NCBI GenBank assembly: GCA_003576705.1
Contig: QOZS01000054.1
Coordinates: 1 to 35,123, forward strand
Source: Desertibaculum subflavum
Lineage (GTDB): Bacteria > Pseudomonadota > Alphaproteobacteria > Ferrovibrionales > Ferrovibrionaceae
DNA length: 35,123 nucleotides
Direction of reading: 5' to 3'
This document shows, piece by piece, positions 9,327 through 17,716 of this stretch; within the stretch, counting starts at the first letter, position 1, and the number at the start of each line of letters is the position of its first letter. The position numbers and the translations under genes are program-made. The notes under the pieces were generated by a model. The model was not told where the DNA came from. It saw only the letters and a list, made by a program, of their open reading frames with translations, and did no database searches.

Positions 9327-10070
9327 ATGATCGAACAGATCCTCGACCTGCCGACGCAGGACGGCGCGATGGAGACCTTCATCTGCCGGCCGGAGCGCGG
9401 CGGGCCCTATCCCGCCGTGCTGCTCCTGATGGACGCGCCCGGCATCCGCGAGGAGCTCTACGACATGGCGCGCCGGCTCGGCACCGTCGGCTATGTCGTC
9501 CTGCTGCCGAACCTCTACTACCGCGCCGGCCGCGACACCAAGTACGGCCCCGACGTGCTGACCCATGGCAGCGCGGAGCACACCCGCATGCGTGCCGTGC
9601 GCACCAGGATGACCATCCCACCGGTGATGGACGACGTCGCCGCCATGCTCGCCTTCCTCGACGCCCAGGCCTATGTGAAGCCGGGCCCGGTCGGCACCCA
9701 CGGCTACTGCATGAGCGGGCCCTATGCGCTTGCCGCCGCCGCGCGCTATCCCGACCGGATCGCCGCCGCGGCTTCGTTCTACGGCACCTGGCTGGTCAGC
9801 GACGCGGTGGAGAGCCCGCATCTCACGCTCGGCAAGGCCAGGGGCGAGCTTTACATCGCCTGCGCCGAGCACGATGAACTCGCGCCGCTGCCGATGGTCG
9901 CCGAGCTAAAAGGCCTGTTCGAGACGTCCGGTGCCGCCGGCGAGCTCGAAATCTATCCGGGCGTGCATCACGGCTTCGCCTTTCCTCAGCGCTGGTGCTT
10001 CGACAAGCCGGCCGCCGAGCGGCATTGGGAGCGGCTCATCGCGCTCTACCGGCGCCGGCTATCGGCTTAG
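9327..10070 (+). CDS. Dienelactone hydrolase family protein
   Basis: A 247-residue alpha/beta hydrolase. Seen: nucleophile elbow GYCMSGP with Cys128, a likely acid in ACAEHDE (Asp183) and the catalytic His215 in GVHHGFAFP. The Cys nucleophile is the hallmark of dienelactone hydrolases, which open lactone rings in chloroaromatic breakdown; many family members have other or unknown esters as substrate, so the substrate is not assigned. GGGAGGAG upstream of the ATG supports the start. No signal peptide, so cytoplasmic. The gene converges on the FAD/Fe-S gene, and the two stop codons interlock in TTAG (10067-10070). Confidence 0.9.
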   Translation: MIEQILDLPTQDGAMETFICRPERGGPYPAVLLLMDAPGIREELYDMARRLGTVGYVVLLPNLYYRAGRDTKYGPDVLTHGSAEHTRMRAVRTRMTIPPVMDDVAAMLAFLDAQAYVKPGPVGTHGYCMSGPYALAAAARYPDRIAAAASFYGTWLVSDAVESPHLTLGKARGELYIACAEHDELAPLPMVAELKGLFETSGAAGELEIYPGVHHGFAFPQRWCFDKPAAERHWERLIALYRRRLSA

Positions 10071-13066
10071 CGGCCTCCGGCCGGCGGGTTGCCGCCGGTG
10101 CCCAGCGACTTCGCCAGCAGCTCGGCAATGTGCAGCGTCCGCCGGCCGGTCCCCTGCTCGATCTGCTCGCGACAGCTGAAGCCATTGGCGAGCACTGTCG
10201 CGTCGTAGCGCGCGCTGCGGATCCGCGGCAGCAGCGCGCGTTCGGCGGCCGCCATCGAGACATCGTACTTCTCCGCCTCGAATCCGAACGAGCCCGCCAT
10301 GCCGCAGCAGCCGGCTGCCAGCACCGCGTGATCGAGGCCGATCTTCCGCAACACGCTCAGCTCCGCCTCCGGCTTGATCACCGCATGGTGGTGGCAATGC
10401 AGCTGAACCAGCGCCGGGCCATCGATCTCGAAGCGCCTCAGTTCATCGAGGTCCTGCGCCAGGAACTCCGTGAAGTCCAACGTCTGCCGGGCCAGCCGCC
10501 CGGCGCGCTCGTCGCCCGGAAGTAGGCCGGGGAGCTCGTCACGAAAAGCGCTCACGCAGGCAGGCTCCAGCCCGACGATCGGGGTCCCTTCGGCAATCTC
10601 GCCTTGCAAACTGTCGAAGGTTTGTCGCCATAGCGCCTTGGCCGATTTCAGCATGCCCCAGTCGTAGAGCGGCCGGCCGCAGCAAAGCGGGCGGGCCGGC
10701 ACGGCGACCTCATAGCCCAACGCCTCCAGCACCTGTGCCGCCGCCCGGGCGGTGCCGACACGGAAATAATTGTTGAAGGTGTCGGGCCAGAGCATCACGC
10801 GGCCCTTGCGCCGGGGCTTGGCGGGCCGGGCGCGATGCCAGTCGACAAAGGTCTGACTGGCAAAGCGAGGCATGCGTCGTTGCCGTGCAATGCCGGCCGA
10901 CCATTTCACCGCATCGGCGATTACGGGCATCTGCATCACGGCATTGGCCACTCCCGGCATCCGCGCCGCCAGCCGCGACCACTGATGGATCAGCCCCATC
11001 GTATAGGCGGCGCGCGGGCGGAGACGCCGGGAATAGTGATGGGCGCGAAACTCGGCCTTGTAGGTCGCCATGTCGACCTGCACCGGGCAATCGCTCTTGC
11101 AGCCCTTGCAGGCGAGGCAGAGATCCAGTGCCTCTTCCACCTCCCGGCTGCGCCACCGGTCATTGATCGCGCCGCCATGCAGCATCTCGAACAGAAGCCG
11201 GGCGCGGCCGCGCGTGGAGTGCTTCTCCTCGCGCGTCACCATGTAGCTCGGGCACATCACGCCCTTCTCGCTGTCGGTTCGCCGGCAGGCGCCGACCCCC
11301 ACGCAGCGGCGGGTGGCAGTGGCGAAGCTGCCCCCATCTTCCGCGTAGGCGAAGAAATGCTGGACTGGTTCGGGCTGGTATTGCGGGCCGATGCGCAGGT
11401 TGGAGGTGACCGGGAACGGCTCCACCACCTTGCCGGGATTCATCCTGCCCTGCGGGTCCCAGATCGCCTTGAACTCCCGGAACGCCTGCATCAGCTCCGG
11501 GCCGTACATGCGCTCGAGCAGCGCGCCGCGCGCCTGGCCGTCGCCGTGCTCGCCCGACAGCGAGCCGCCATAGCGCACCACCAGGTCGGCCGCCTGCTCG
11601 AGGAACGCCTGCCAGTTGCGGATGCCCCCTTCGGTGCGAAGGTCGAAGGGAACGCGGCAATGCACCAGCCCGTCGCCGAAATGGCCGTAGACCGATGCCT
11701 CGTAGCCGTGCCGCGCGAAGAGCGCCTTCAGGTCGCGCAGATAATCGCCGAGTGCTTCGCGCGGCACGGCGCTGTCCTCCCAGCCCGGCCAGCTTTCGGG
11801 CATGTCCGGCACATGCGCCGTGGCGGCCAATGCCGCCTCGCGCACTTCCCACAAACGCTTCTGCTGATCGCGGTCGCGCACCAGGTGACCCGCCCCGCCC
11901 CGCGCGCGGTGGCTGTCGATCAATCCCCGGGCGGCGGCCGTGGCCTCCTCGTCACTGGCCGCGCCGAATTCCGCGATCAGCCAACTTCCGCCGTCCGGCA
12001 GCATGTCCAGGCTCCCGGTCTCCAGGCCCTTGCGACGGATGAACTCGATGAGCAGCCTATCCATCCCTTCGAGCCCGATCGGCCGATCCTCCAGCACCCG
12101 CGGAACCGCATCGCCGGCGGCATAGACGTCATCGAAACCAAGCACGGCCAGGACGCGCCGCCTCGGGCTCGGCACTAGGTTCACAACGGCTTTCAGCACG
12201 GTGACGCAGGTGCCCTCGGTGCCCACCAGCGCCCGGGCCACGTTGAAGCCGTGCTCTGGCAGGAGCTGTTCGAGATTCTCGTAGCCGGAGACGCGCCGCG
12301 GGATGTCCGGATAGCGCGCGCGGATCAGATCGCCATAGCGGGTGCGAAATTCGTCCAGCGCCCGATAGATCTCCGCCCGGCGCCCGCCGCCGGCCGTGAT
12401 TGCCTGCCGCTCGGCATCATCGGTGCGCCCCACGGTCATCCGCAGGCCGTCATAGGTCAGAACGTCCAACGCCTCGACATTGTCGGCCGTCCGTCCGGCC
12501 ATGATGGAATGCACGCCGCAGGAATTGTTGCCGATCATGCCGCCGAGCGTGTTGCGGTCATGCGTCGAAGGGTCCGGGCCGAAGGTCAGATCGTACCGCT
12601 CGGCCGCGTCGCGCAGCGTATCGAGGATGCAGCCGGGCTCCACTTCGGCAAACTTTCTCCCCGGATCGAGATCGAGCACGTGGTCGAGATATTTGGAGAA
12701 GTCGAGCATGACGGCGACGTTGCAGGCCTCGCCGGCCAGGCTGGTGCCGCCACCCCGCGGCACGATCGGCGCCGCATGGCGCCTGCAGGCATCGATGCAG
12801 CCGACCACGTCCTCGGCGGAGCGCGGCAGCACCACGCCGAGCGGCACCTGCCGGTAGTTCGAGGCGTCGGTCGCATAGAGCGCGCGGCTGCCGCTGTCGA
12901 AACGGACCTCGCCACCAACCGTCCGGCGAAGCTCCTCCGCCAGCGCGCGGCGCGCCTGTTCGGCCATCGGCTCGAATGCTGCGGACACGCGTCCCCCTGC
13001 CGTGCGCTCTATCCGGCGACTGTCCTTACGGTCGCTGCGCGGGGTCGCGGCTGCTTGCTCCGACAT
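10067..13066 (-). CDS. YdiJ-like FAD-linked 2-hydroxyacid dehydrogenase with Fe-S and CCG domains
   Basis: A 999-residue fusion enzyme. Order seen: FAD-binding PCMH domain (PRGGGTSLAGEA near residue 102, GNNSCGVHSIMAGRTADN near 180); FAD-oxidase C-terminal domain (YGHFGDGLVHCRVPF, SLSGEHGDGQAR); two cysteine clusters for 4Fe-4S (CVGVGACRR near 585; CLACKGCKSDCP near 650); and a glycolate-oxidase GlpC-like CCG region (PLCCGRPLYDWGML, CHHHAV, GCCGMAGSFG). Known: this architecture is that of E. coli YdiJ and related D-2-hydroxyacid (D-lactate or D-2-hydroxyglutarate type) dehydrogenases passing electrons onward through Fe-S centres. The ATG at 13066 has GAGGTGAT upstream. It is last in an operon, 32 bases after the enolase-superfamily gene. 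The exact hydroxyacid is unknown. Confidence 0.92.
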   Translation of the reverse strand: MSEQAAATPRSDRKDSRRIERTAGGRVSAAFEPMAEQARRALAEELRRTVGGEVRFDSGSRALYATDASNYRQVPLGVVLPRSAEDVVGCIDACRRHAAPIVPRGGGTSLAGEACNVAVMLDFSKYLDHVLDLDPGRKFAEVEPGCILDTLRDAAERYDLTFGPDPSTHDRNTLGGMIGNNSCGVHSIMAGRTADNVEALDVLTYDGLRMTVGRTDDAERQAITAGGGRRAEIYRALDEFRTRYGDLIRARYPDIPRRVSGYENLEQLLPEHGFNVARALVGTEGTCVTVLKAVVNLVPSPRRRVLAVLGFDDVYAAGDAVPRVLEDRPIGLEGMDRLLIEFIRRKGLETGSLDMLPDGGSWLIAEFGAASDEEATAAARGLIDSHRARGGAGHLVRDRDQQKRLWEVREAALAATAHVPDMPESWPGWEDSAVPREALGDYLRDLKALFARHGYEASVYGHFGDGLVHCRVPFDLRTEGGIRNWQAFLEQAADLVVRYGGSLSGEHGDGQARGALLERMYGPELMQAFREFKAIWDPQGRMNPGKVVEPFPVTSNLRIGPQYQPEPVQHFFAYAEDGGSFATATRRCVGVGACRRTDSEKGVMCPSYMVTREEKHSTRGRARLLFEMLHGGAINDRWRSREVEEALDLCLACKGCKSDCPVQVDMATYKAEFRAHHYSRRLRPRAAYTMGLIHQWSRLAARMPGVANAVMQMPVIADAVKWSAGIARQRRMPRFASQTFVDWHRARPAKPRRKGRVMLWPDTFNNYFRVGTARAAAQVLEALGYEVAVPARPLCCGRPLYDWGMLKSAKALWRQTFDSLQGEIAEGTPIVGLEPACVSAFRDELPGLLPGDERAGRLARQTLDFTEFLAQDLDELRRFEIDGPALVQLHCHHHAVIKPEAELSVLRKIGLDHAVLAAGCCGMAGSFGFEAEKYDVSMAAAERALLPRIRSARYDATVLANGFSCREQIEQGTGRRTLHIAELLAKSLGTGGNPPAGGR

Positions 13067-13098
13067 GGCTGGATCACCTCTTGCTGGTGGGCGGGCGC

Positions 13099-14196
13099 TC
13101 AGACGGCGTACTGCGCCGCGGCGCCCTCCTTGAACTCGATCCCGAGCCCCGGCCGGGAAAGATCCGGGCTGATCGTTCCGCCCCGCGGTACCGGCGCACC
13201 GTCGAACAGCATGTTCTCGATGCGGACGTGATCGTGAAACCACTCGACGTTCTTCAGGCCGGCGGCGGCGCAGGCGACAGGCAGATGCAGCGCGGGCGCG
13301 GTATGGGTCGAGAGCGGCGTCGAGTAGGCGTCGGCGAGCGTGGCCGCCTGCAGAAAGCCGGTGATGCCGCCGCAGCGGCTCGCATCCGCCTGGAGTACGT
13401 CGACGCTTTCGCTCTCCAGCATGCGCCGGAAGTAGAACAGCTCGTAGCCGTATTCGCCGGCGGCGATGTCCATGCCCCCGGGTCCGCGATCGCGCAACAG
13501 GCGGAGGCCTTCCAGATCGTCGCTGGAGACCGGCTCCTCGAACCACCGGACGCCGAGCTCGCCGTAGCGCTCGGCGAAGGCCAGCGCCCGCTTGCGCGAG
13601 AGCGCCCCGTTGGCGTCGACGTACAGTTCCGCGCTGCCGATGCGCGAGCGCGCCGACGTGACGCGTTGCAGGTCCGAAGCGGGATCGCTGCCCACCTTCA
13701 TCTTCACGGCGCCGCAGCCTGCTCCCTCCACCCAGCCGGCGAGCTGGTCCCCCAGGCGCGCGTCGTCGTAGCTGGTGAACCCGCCGCTGCCATAGATGGG
13801 CACCACATCCCGGCGCATGCCGAGCAGGCGCGCAAGGGGCGTGCCAAGCAGTTTCGCCTTGGCGTCCCAGAGGGCGGCGTCGACGGCGGAGATGGCGCTG
13901 GCTGCAACGCCGCGCCATCCGACGTTCCGCACCGCGCCGACCATCGCCCACCAGGCTCTCGGGGTGTCGAAGCAGTCGAGGCCGGCGACCGCCGGTGCCA
14001 ATGCCTCGGCGACGAGGTCGCGGGCCCCGACACTGGCATAGGTGTATCCGACACCGTGCACGCCGCCGGCCTGCAGCTCGACGACAATTAGGGTCGTGGC
14101 ATCCCAAGCCATTGTGCCGTCCGCTTCCGGCGCATCGGTCGGGATGCGGAAGGCGCGGGCGGTAAGCCCTTGTACGGGCGCGTCGGGTCTGGCCAT
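13099..14196 (-). CDS. Enolase superfamily protein, mandelate racemase subgroup
   Basis: A 365-residue enzyme that should abstract an alpha proton from a carboxylate, for racemisation or sugar-acid dehydration. Seen: the KxK base motif (VKMKVG, Lys165 and Lys167); metal ligands Asp194 (YVDANG), Glu220 (WFEEPV) and Glu248 (AAGEYG); and the His298/Asp271 dyad (STHTAPALHL; LQADASRCGG). These are the complete catalytic residues of the mandelate racemase subgroup. The start ATG lies 11 bases after the stop of the ThDP-enzyme gene, so the two are very probably translated from one message. Substrate not assignable; the neighbours suggest a hydroxy- or sugar acid. Confidence 0.92.
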   Translation of the reverse strand: MARPDAPVQGLTARAFRIPTDAPEADGTMAWDATTLIVVELQAGGVHGVGYTYASVGARDLVAEALAPAVAGLDCFDTPRAWWAMVGAVRNVGWRGVAASAISAVDAALWDAKAKLLGTPLARLLGMRRDVVPIYGSGGFTSYDDARLGDQLAGWVEGAGCGAVKMKVGSDPASDLQRVTSARSRIGSAELYVDANGALSRKRALAFAERYGELGVRWFEEPVSSDDLEGLRLLRDRGPGGMDIAAGEYGYELFYFRRMLESESVDVLQADASRCGGITGFLQAATLADAYSTPLSTHTAPALHLPVACAAAGLKNVEWFHDHVRIENMLFDGAPVPRGGTISPDLSRPGLGIEFKEGAAAQYAV

Positions 14197-14207
14197 GCGA
14201 CGCTCGC

Positions 14208-15965
14208 CTAGACCAGCTCGCGCACCTTGTCGGACGCGATCGTGAGCGCGATCTTGCCGCGCGCCGGCGTACCGCGGACCAGGGATTCGGCAAGCTTCGT
14301 CGCCTGCTTCAAGGTGGTCTTGGGTGGCATCGGCGGCTCGTGCGGATCGACCACCGCCTGAACCAGCGCCGGCCCGCGTTCCGCCAGCGCCTCGCGAAGC
14401 GTGTCTGCGCAACGGGCCGGATCGTCGATGGTATAGGCCGCGATGCCGAAGCCCCGGGCCACGGTGGCGAAGTCGATCGGCTGCAGGTCGCAGACATATT
14501 CCGGATTGCCGAGGAACACCATCTGCTCCCATTTGATCTGCCCCAGCGTGTTGTTCTTGATGACGACGATCTTGATGTTGAGATCGTATTTCACGCAGGT
14601 GGCGAGTTCGCCCATCAGCATGGTCAGGCCGCCATCGCCGATGAAGCAGATCACCTGCCGGTGCGGATGCGCGATCGCCGCGGCGATCGCATAGGGCAGG
14701 CCGCAGGCCATGGTGGCGAGGTTGCCCGAGCAGGAGAACTTCATGCCGTGGCGCATCACGATATGCCGCGCCGCCCAGGTGGTGATGGTGCCGGAATCGG
14801 TCGCGACGATGGCGTCGGGATGCAGCAGCTTGTTGAGCTCGTGGGCAACCACCTGCGGCTTCATCGGCCTGTCCTGCCGCGTGCCGCGCTCGACCATCAG
14901 CTCGTTCCAGGACTGCACGCCCGACTGCGCCTTCTCGAGAAAGCTGCGATTGTCGCGCCGCGCCAGCTTCGGCAGCAGCGCATTCAGCACCTTCGTCGTG
15001 TCGCCGACGAGCCCCGCCTCCACCGGATAGCGCAGCCCGATCCGCTGCGGATCCAAATCGATCTGCACAGCCTTCGCCGCGCCCGGCTTCGGATAGAATT
15101 CGATATAGGGGAAGCTGCTGCCGGCGATCAGCAGGGTATCGCATTCCTCCAGCGCCTCCTGCGAAGGCCTGGTGCCGAGCAGTCCGATCCCGCCGGTCGT
15201 GTACGGGCTGTCGTCGGGTACGGCGCCTTTGCCGAGCAAGGCCTTCACGATCGGCGCCCCCAGACGCTCCGCCGCGGCTTCGAGCTGCTCGCGCGCGCCG
15301 AGAGCGCCCTGTCCGGCGAGGATCACCGTCTTCCTGCCGCCGTTCAGCAGCTCGGCCGCACGCGTCAGCTGCTCTTCGCTCGGCAGCCGCGCCGAAACGG
15401 CCATCAGGTCGGACACGTGCTGCGGCACGTTGCGCGGCGAACGCTTGGCCGACCTGACCTCGTGCGATTGCACGTCGACAGGCATGGTCACATGCGCAAC
15501 GCCCTTGTAGGCAAGCGCGGTGCGGCAGGCGAGCTCGACCACGTTCTCCACGTGGTTCGGGCCCATGATGCGCGTGTTGTAGACGGCGACGTCCATGAAC
15601 AGCTTGTCGAGTTCCACATCCTGCTGGGTCAAGGTGTGCAGCAGGTCGTGGTATTGCAGCCCGGTGATCGCCAGAACGGGCGCGCCGTCGAGCTTGGCGT
15701 CATAGAGTCCGTTCAGGAGGTGGATACCGCCGGGTCCCGAGGTCGCGAGGCAGACGCCGAGGCGGCCGGTCCACTTGGCGTAAGCGCAGGCCGCGAAGGC
15801 CGCCGCCTCCTCATGGCGAACCTGCACGAACCTGATCCGCTCCTGCCGGATCCTGAGGGATTCGATGATCCCGTTGATGCCGTCGCCGGGAATGCCGAAA
15901 ACGGTGTCGACTCCCCAGTCCAGCAGAGATTCGACCAGAACGTCTGCGGCGGTTTGCGTGGCCAT
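14208..15965 (-). CDS. ThDP-dependent enzyme, pyruvate oxidase / PoxB-like
   Basis: A 585-residue thiamin-diphosphate enzyme that should decarboxylate a 2-oxoacid. Seen: catalytic Glu52 in VRHEEAAAFAA, the glycine-rich LATSGPGGIHLLNGLYDA region, the central FAD/ADP-binding-type domain (ILAGQGALGAREQLE), and the ThDP motif GDGG...NN (residues 443-472, GDG followed by 25 residues and NN). Length matches PoxB (about 572) and acetolactate synthase (about 560-590). The PAS-like segments LQYHDLLHTLTQQDV and QIKWEQMVFLGNPEY read more like pyruvate oxidase/quinone-dependent pyruvate dehydrogenase than acetolactate synthase. No long membrane-binding tail is evident. GGAG 7 bases upstream supports the ATG. 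First gene of a three-gene operon. Confidence 0.9.
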   Translation of the reverse strand: MATQTAADVLVESLLDWGVDTVFGIPGDGINGIIESLRIRQERIRFVQVRHEEAAAFAACAYAKWTGRLGVCLATSGPGGIHLLNGLYDAKLDGAPVLAITGLQYHDLLHTLTQQDVELDKLFMDVAVYNTRIMGPNHVENVVELACRTALAYKGVAHVTMPVDVQSHEVRSAKRSPRNVPQHVSDLMAVSARLPSEEQLTRAAELLNGGRKTVILAGQGALGAREQLEAAAERLGAPIVKALLGKGAVPDDSPYTTGGIGLLGTRPSQEALEECDTLLIAGSSFPYIEFYPKPGAAKAVQIDLDPQRIGLRYPVEAGLVGDTTKVLNALLPKLARRDNRSFLEKAQSGVQSWNELMVERGTRQDRPMKPQVVAHELNKLLHPDAIVATDSGTITTWAARHIVMRHGMKFSCSGNLATMACGLPYAIAAAIAHPHRQVICFIGDGGLTMLMGELATCVKYDLNIKIVVIKNNTLGQIKWEQMVFLGNPEYVCDLQPIDFATVARGFGIAAYTIDDPARCADTLREALAERGPALVQAVVDPHEPPMPPKTTLKQATKLAESLVRGTPARGKIALTIASDKVRELV

Positions 15966-16088
15966 CGCTGTGCTCCGATTGGGTTGGATCGGTTAGCGAC
16001 GGGTACCCGCCGGCACCTGTTGCCGCCGCTCTCCTGCGGTTAACAGCGCGTCGCCGGAACTGTTCCGACCGAACCGGATTTTGCCGCC

Positions 16089-16168
16089 GCGCGAGGTGAC
16101 AACCGTCCAGAGGAGCGTGAACGCGGTCCTTCACGCCCCTCTCACGCTGGGCTGACGCCACCTCGCGC
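16089..16168. promoter_or_regulatory. 80-nt nested inverted repeat, candidate structured RNA or operator
   Basis: Three nested stems are seen: 10 bp perfect (GCGCGAGGTG 16089-16098 with CACCTCGCGC 16159-16168), 4 bp (16104-16107 with 16154-16157) and 13 bp with one mismatch (16109-16121 with 16130-16142) closing on an 8-base loop. It lies between divergent genes, 124 bases upstream of the ThDP-enzyme start (- strand) and 56 bases before the + strand small gene. It matches no riboswitch that I recognise, including the TPP riboswitch, whose conserved boxes are absent. Leader structure, small RNA or DNA repeat are all possible. Confidence 0.5.
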
Positions 16169-16185
16169 ATAAGGGACCCGGCAGC

Positions 16186-16202
16186 GGCCCGATCGGCGGG
16201 CC
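16186..16202 (+). promoter_or_regulatory. Small hairpin just upstream of a ribosome binding site
   Basis: GGCCCG and CGGGCC form a 6-bp stem around ATCGG, ending 12 bases before the GGAGAGG of the 16225 gene. It may shape the leader of that gene. Only the pairing is certain. Confidence 0.25.
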
Positions 16203-16224
16203 GGCGCAGCGGTGGAGAGGACTC

Positions 16225-16416
16225 ATGCTGGGATCCATGCAACCGGGGCGGTGCGTCATCGCCTCCCTGATGTCGACGAGCGAAAGGCAGGATGGCGGCC
16301 AGCCGGGGCGGCCCTGGGCCGACCGCAGCGGCCTTCTGCACCCGACCGCCCTGCCGCTCGGCTTCGCGCTCGGCTGCTGCCTCGCCGTGGTCACCGCGCT
16401 GATCGTGTTCTTCTGA
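16225..16416 (+). CDS. Small single-helix (C-tail) membrane protein
   Basis: A 63-residue protein of unknown function. GGAGAGG ends 4 bases before the ATG at 16225, one of the better ribosome binding sites in the window. Seen: a polar 40-residue head, then one hydrophobic helix (about 40-63, ALPLGFALGCCLAVVTALIV) ending in FF. The design matches the small proteins at 3711 and 5772. It is divergent from the ThDP-enzyme operon and shares the structured intergenic region with it. An alternative ATG at 16237 would shorten it by four residues. Confidence 0.62.
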   Translation: MLGSMQPGRCVIASLMSTSERQDGGQPGRPWADRSGLLHPTALPLGFALGCCLAVVTALIVFF

Positions 16417-16821
16417 CCGCTTAAAGCGCGGCGGACCGCATGGTAAATGTCCGGAAACTTTACAGTCGGGATTCGCCTTAACTGAAATTCTGCCGGCAAT
16501 CAGCCGACTTATCGGGATGGCCCGGCCGTTGCATTTATGTGGCTGACGCTTGGCTCGGTGTGCGTTGAGTGGTGCGGGCACGGGTGTGAACATGTGGCGG
16601 CACGGATGGTTACTGCTGGTTCGCGGCAACGGAGCGCCTGAATACTCGCGCATACGTGACGACCGCCGCCGCCACGACTTCACCCTCCTGAGGCTGCACC
16701 ACCGCGACGGACAGCCGGGACGAGGTCGACCCCGACCAGCTTCGCTGCCGCCGCACTTGCGGGCGGCGACCCCGCCGTCCCCCGACGGCGCAACAAGGCA
16801 GTAGTGTCAGAGGAGAGTGAG
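16417..16821. other. 405-base stretch without a convincing gene
   Basis: A less GC-rich patch (about 16440-16530) contains an imperfect palindrome, GTAAA (16443-16447) and TTTAC (16459-16463) around a central TCCGGA. An open frame at 16550-16804 gives an Arg/Gly/His-rich product with no ribosome binding site and no recognisable feature, so it is not called. The end of the stretch carries the leader of the 16822 gene. Confidence 0.4.
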
Positions 16822-17058
16822 ATGGACCAGGACAAGGACGCGATCTTCGCCGAGATCATCGACACCGCGCTGCAGCGCCACAGCGTCAGCGTGGAGACCC
16901 GGGGCCACAACCCGATCTTCGTCGAGCGCACCTCGGCCAACGTGCTGATCGTGCGCCAGCGCGACAAGACCGGCCTGACCCGCATGTTCCGCGTCGAGGT
17001 GACGGCCGAGGTGGCCGATCCCGCCGCCCGCTATCTGCTGGAAGCCGCCGCGGCCTGA
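16822..17058 (+). CDS. Hypothetical 78-residue protein
   Basis: Not recognised. The start is the ATG at 16822, because GAGGAG lies 8 bases upstream; an in-frame GTG at 16804 would add six residues and precede that site. The product is acidic at the N-terminus (MDQDKDAIFAEIIDTALQ) with two probable beta strands (NPIFVERTSANVLIVRQ and MFRVEVTAEV). No membrane or export signal, so it is a small cytoplasmic alpha/beta protein. A strong hairpin follows its stop. Confidence 0.65.
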   Translation: MDQDKDAIFAEIIDTALQRHSVSVETRGHNPIFVERTSANVLIVRQRDKTGLTRMFRVEVTAEVADPAARYLLEAAAA

Positions 17059-17080
17059 TCCGCGGCAGACGGTCGGGGGA

Positions 17081-17112
17081 CGGCGCGGCGGGGCCTCGTG
17101 CCTGCCGCGCCG
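17081..17112. terminator. Hairpin between convergent genes, probable shared terminator
   Basis: CGGCGCGGC (17081-17089) pairs perfectly with GCCGCGCCG (17104-17112), and a G-T and two G-C pairs extend the stem inward to 12 bp, leaving an 8-base loop. It lies 23 bases past the + strand gene and 114 bases past the stop of the - strand gene at 17226. No U-run, so termination is inferred from stem strength and position. Confidence 0.5.
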
Positions 17113-17225
17113 CGACCGCCCGCGCTCACGCGTTCCGCCGCCGGCCAATGCCGGCGCGGCGTCGAGCGAGTGACGCAAGCGCGTTGATGGGCGCGCGACT
17201 TACCTCACGAAGCTGATCTGAAGTG

Positions 17226-17519
17226 TTACCGCTCGGCGCTGAGCGGTGCTGCCGCGCGCAGGCCGTGCTCGGCCATCATGTTGGCGCGCTTTCGCATCTT
17301 GATCGCGGCGGCGCGCAGGCGCTTGTCGTTGTCGTGCAGCGCCATCAGCGTCGCCACATGGGCCACCACGTGGAACTGCATGGCGCGTTCGAGGGTCTTG
17401 TCGAGCGATGGCGTTTCCATGGCGGCATGTTGCTCCAAGGACGAGGCCTGCGGCTGTGATAACCGGGTGATCTCGCGCTGCACCATGACCTCGCGCGGCC
17501 CATTGTCTTGGCGCTGCAT
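17226..17519 (-). CDS. Hypothetical 97-residue basic helical protein
   Basis: Not recognised. Start chosen at the ATG with GGGGAAA about 6 bases upstream (MQRQDNGPREVMVQ); a longer frame to 17627 reads into Arg/Ala-rich sequence. The C-terminal half, FHVVAHVATLMALHDNDKRLRAAAIKMRKRANMMAEH, should be helical, basic and rich in His and Met. No signal peptide or membrane helix. It converges with the 16822 gene and diverges from the LLM oxidoreductase. Confidence 0.55.
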   Translation of the reverse strand: MQRQDNGPREVMVQREITRLSQPQASSLEQHAAMETPSLDKTLERAMQFHVVAHVATLMALHDNDKRLRAAAIKMRKRANMMAEHGLRAAAPLSAER

Positions 17520-17716
17520 CGGCGTTTCCCCGTTAACCTTCCGCCCCGCTGCCGGGGCGCGCTTGGCCGGAACAGCACCACGTTCCGCGCGGCCGTGCAA
17601 GCGTCCGATGGCCGTCGAATCCGGCAATCGTGCTTAACGCCGCTTCTGGCCGGTGCGCCGATCCACTAGCATGCGCGACCTGACCAGGCTCGCAATTTCA
17701 GGGAAGGAAGCGACCC

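Noticed and set aside
15966..16224. TPP riboswitch upstream of the ThDP-enzyme operon
   Set aside because: The conserved CUGAGA and ACCUGAUCUGG-type boxes are not present on either strand; the structure there is a long nested hairpin.
16550..16804. 84-codon + strand frame in the gap before 16822
   Set aside because: No ribosome binding site, Arg/His/Gly-rich composition and no recognisable segment.
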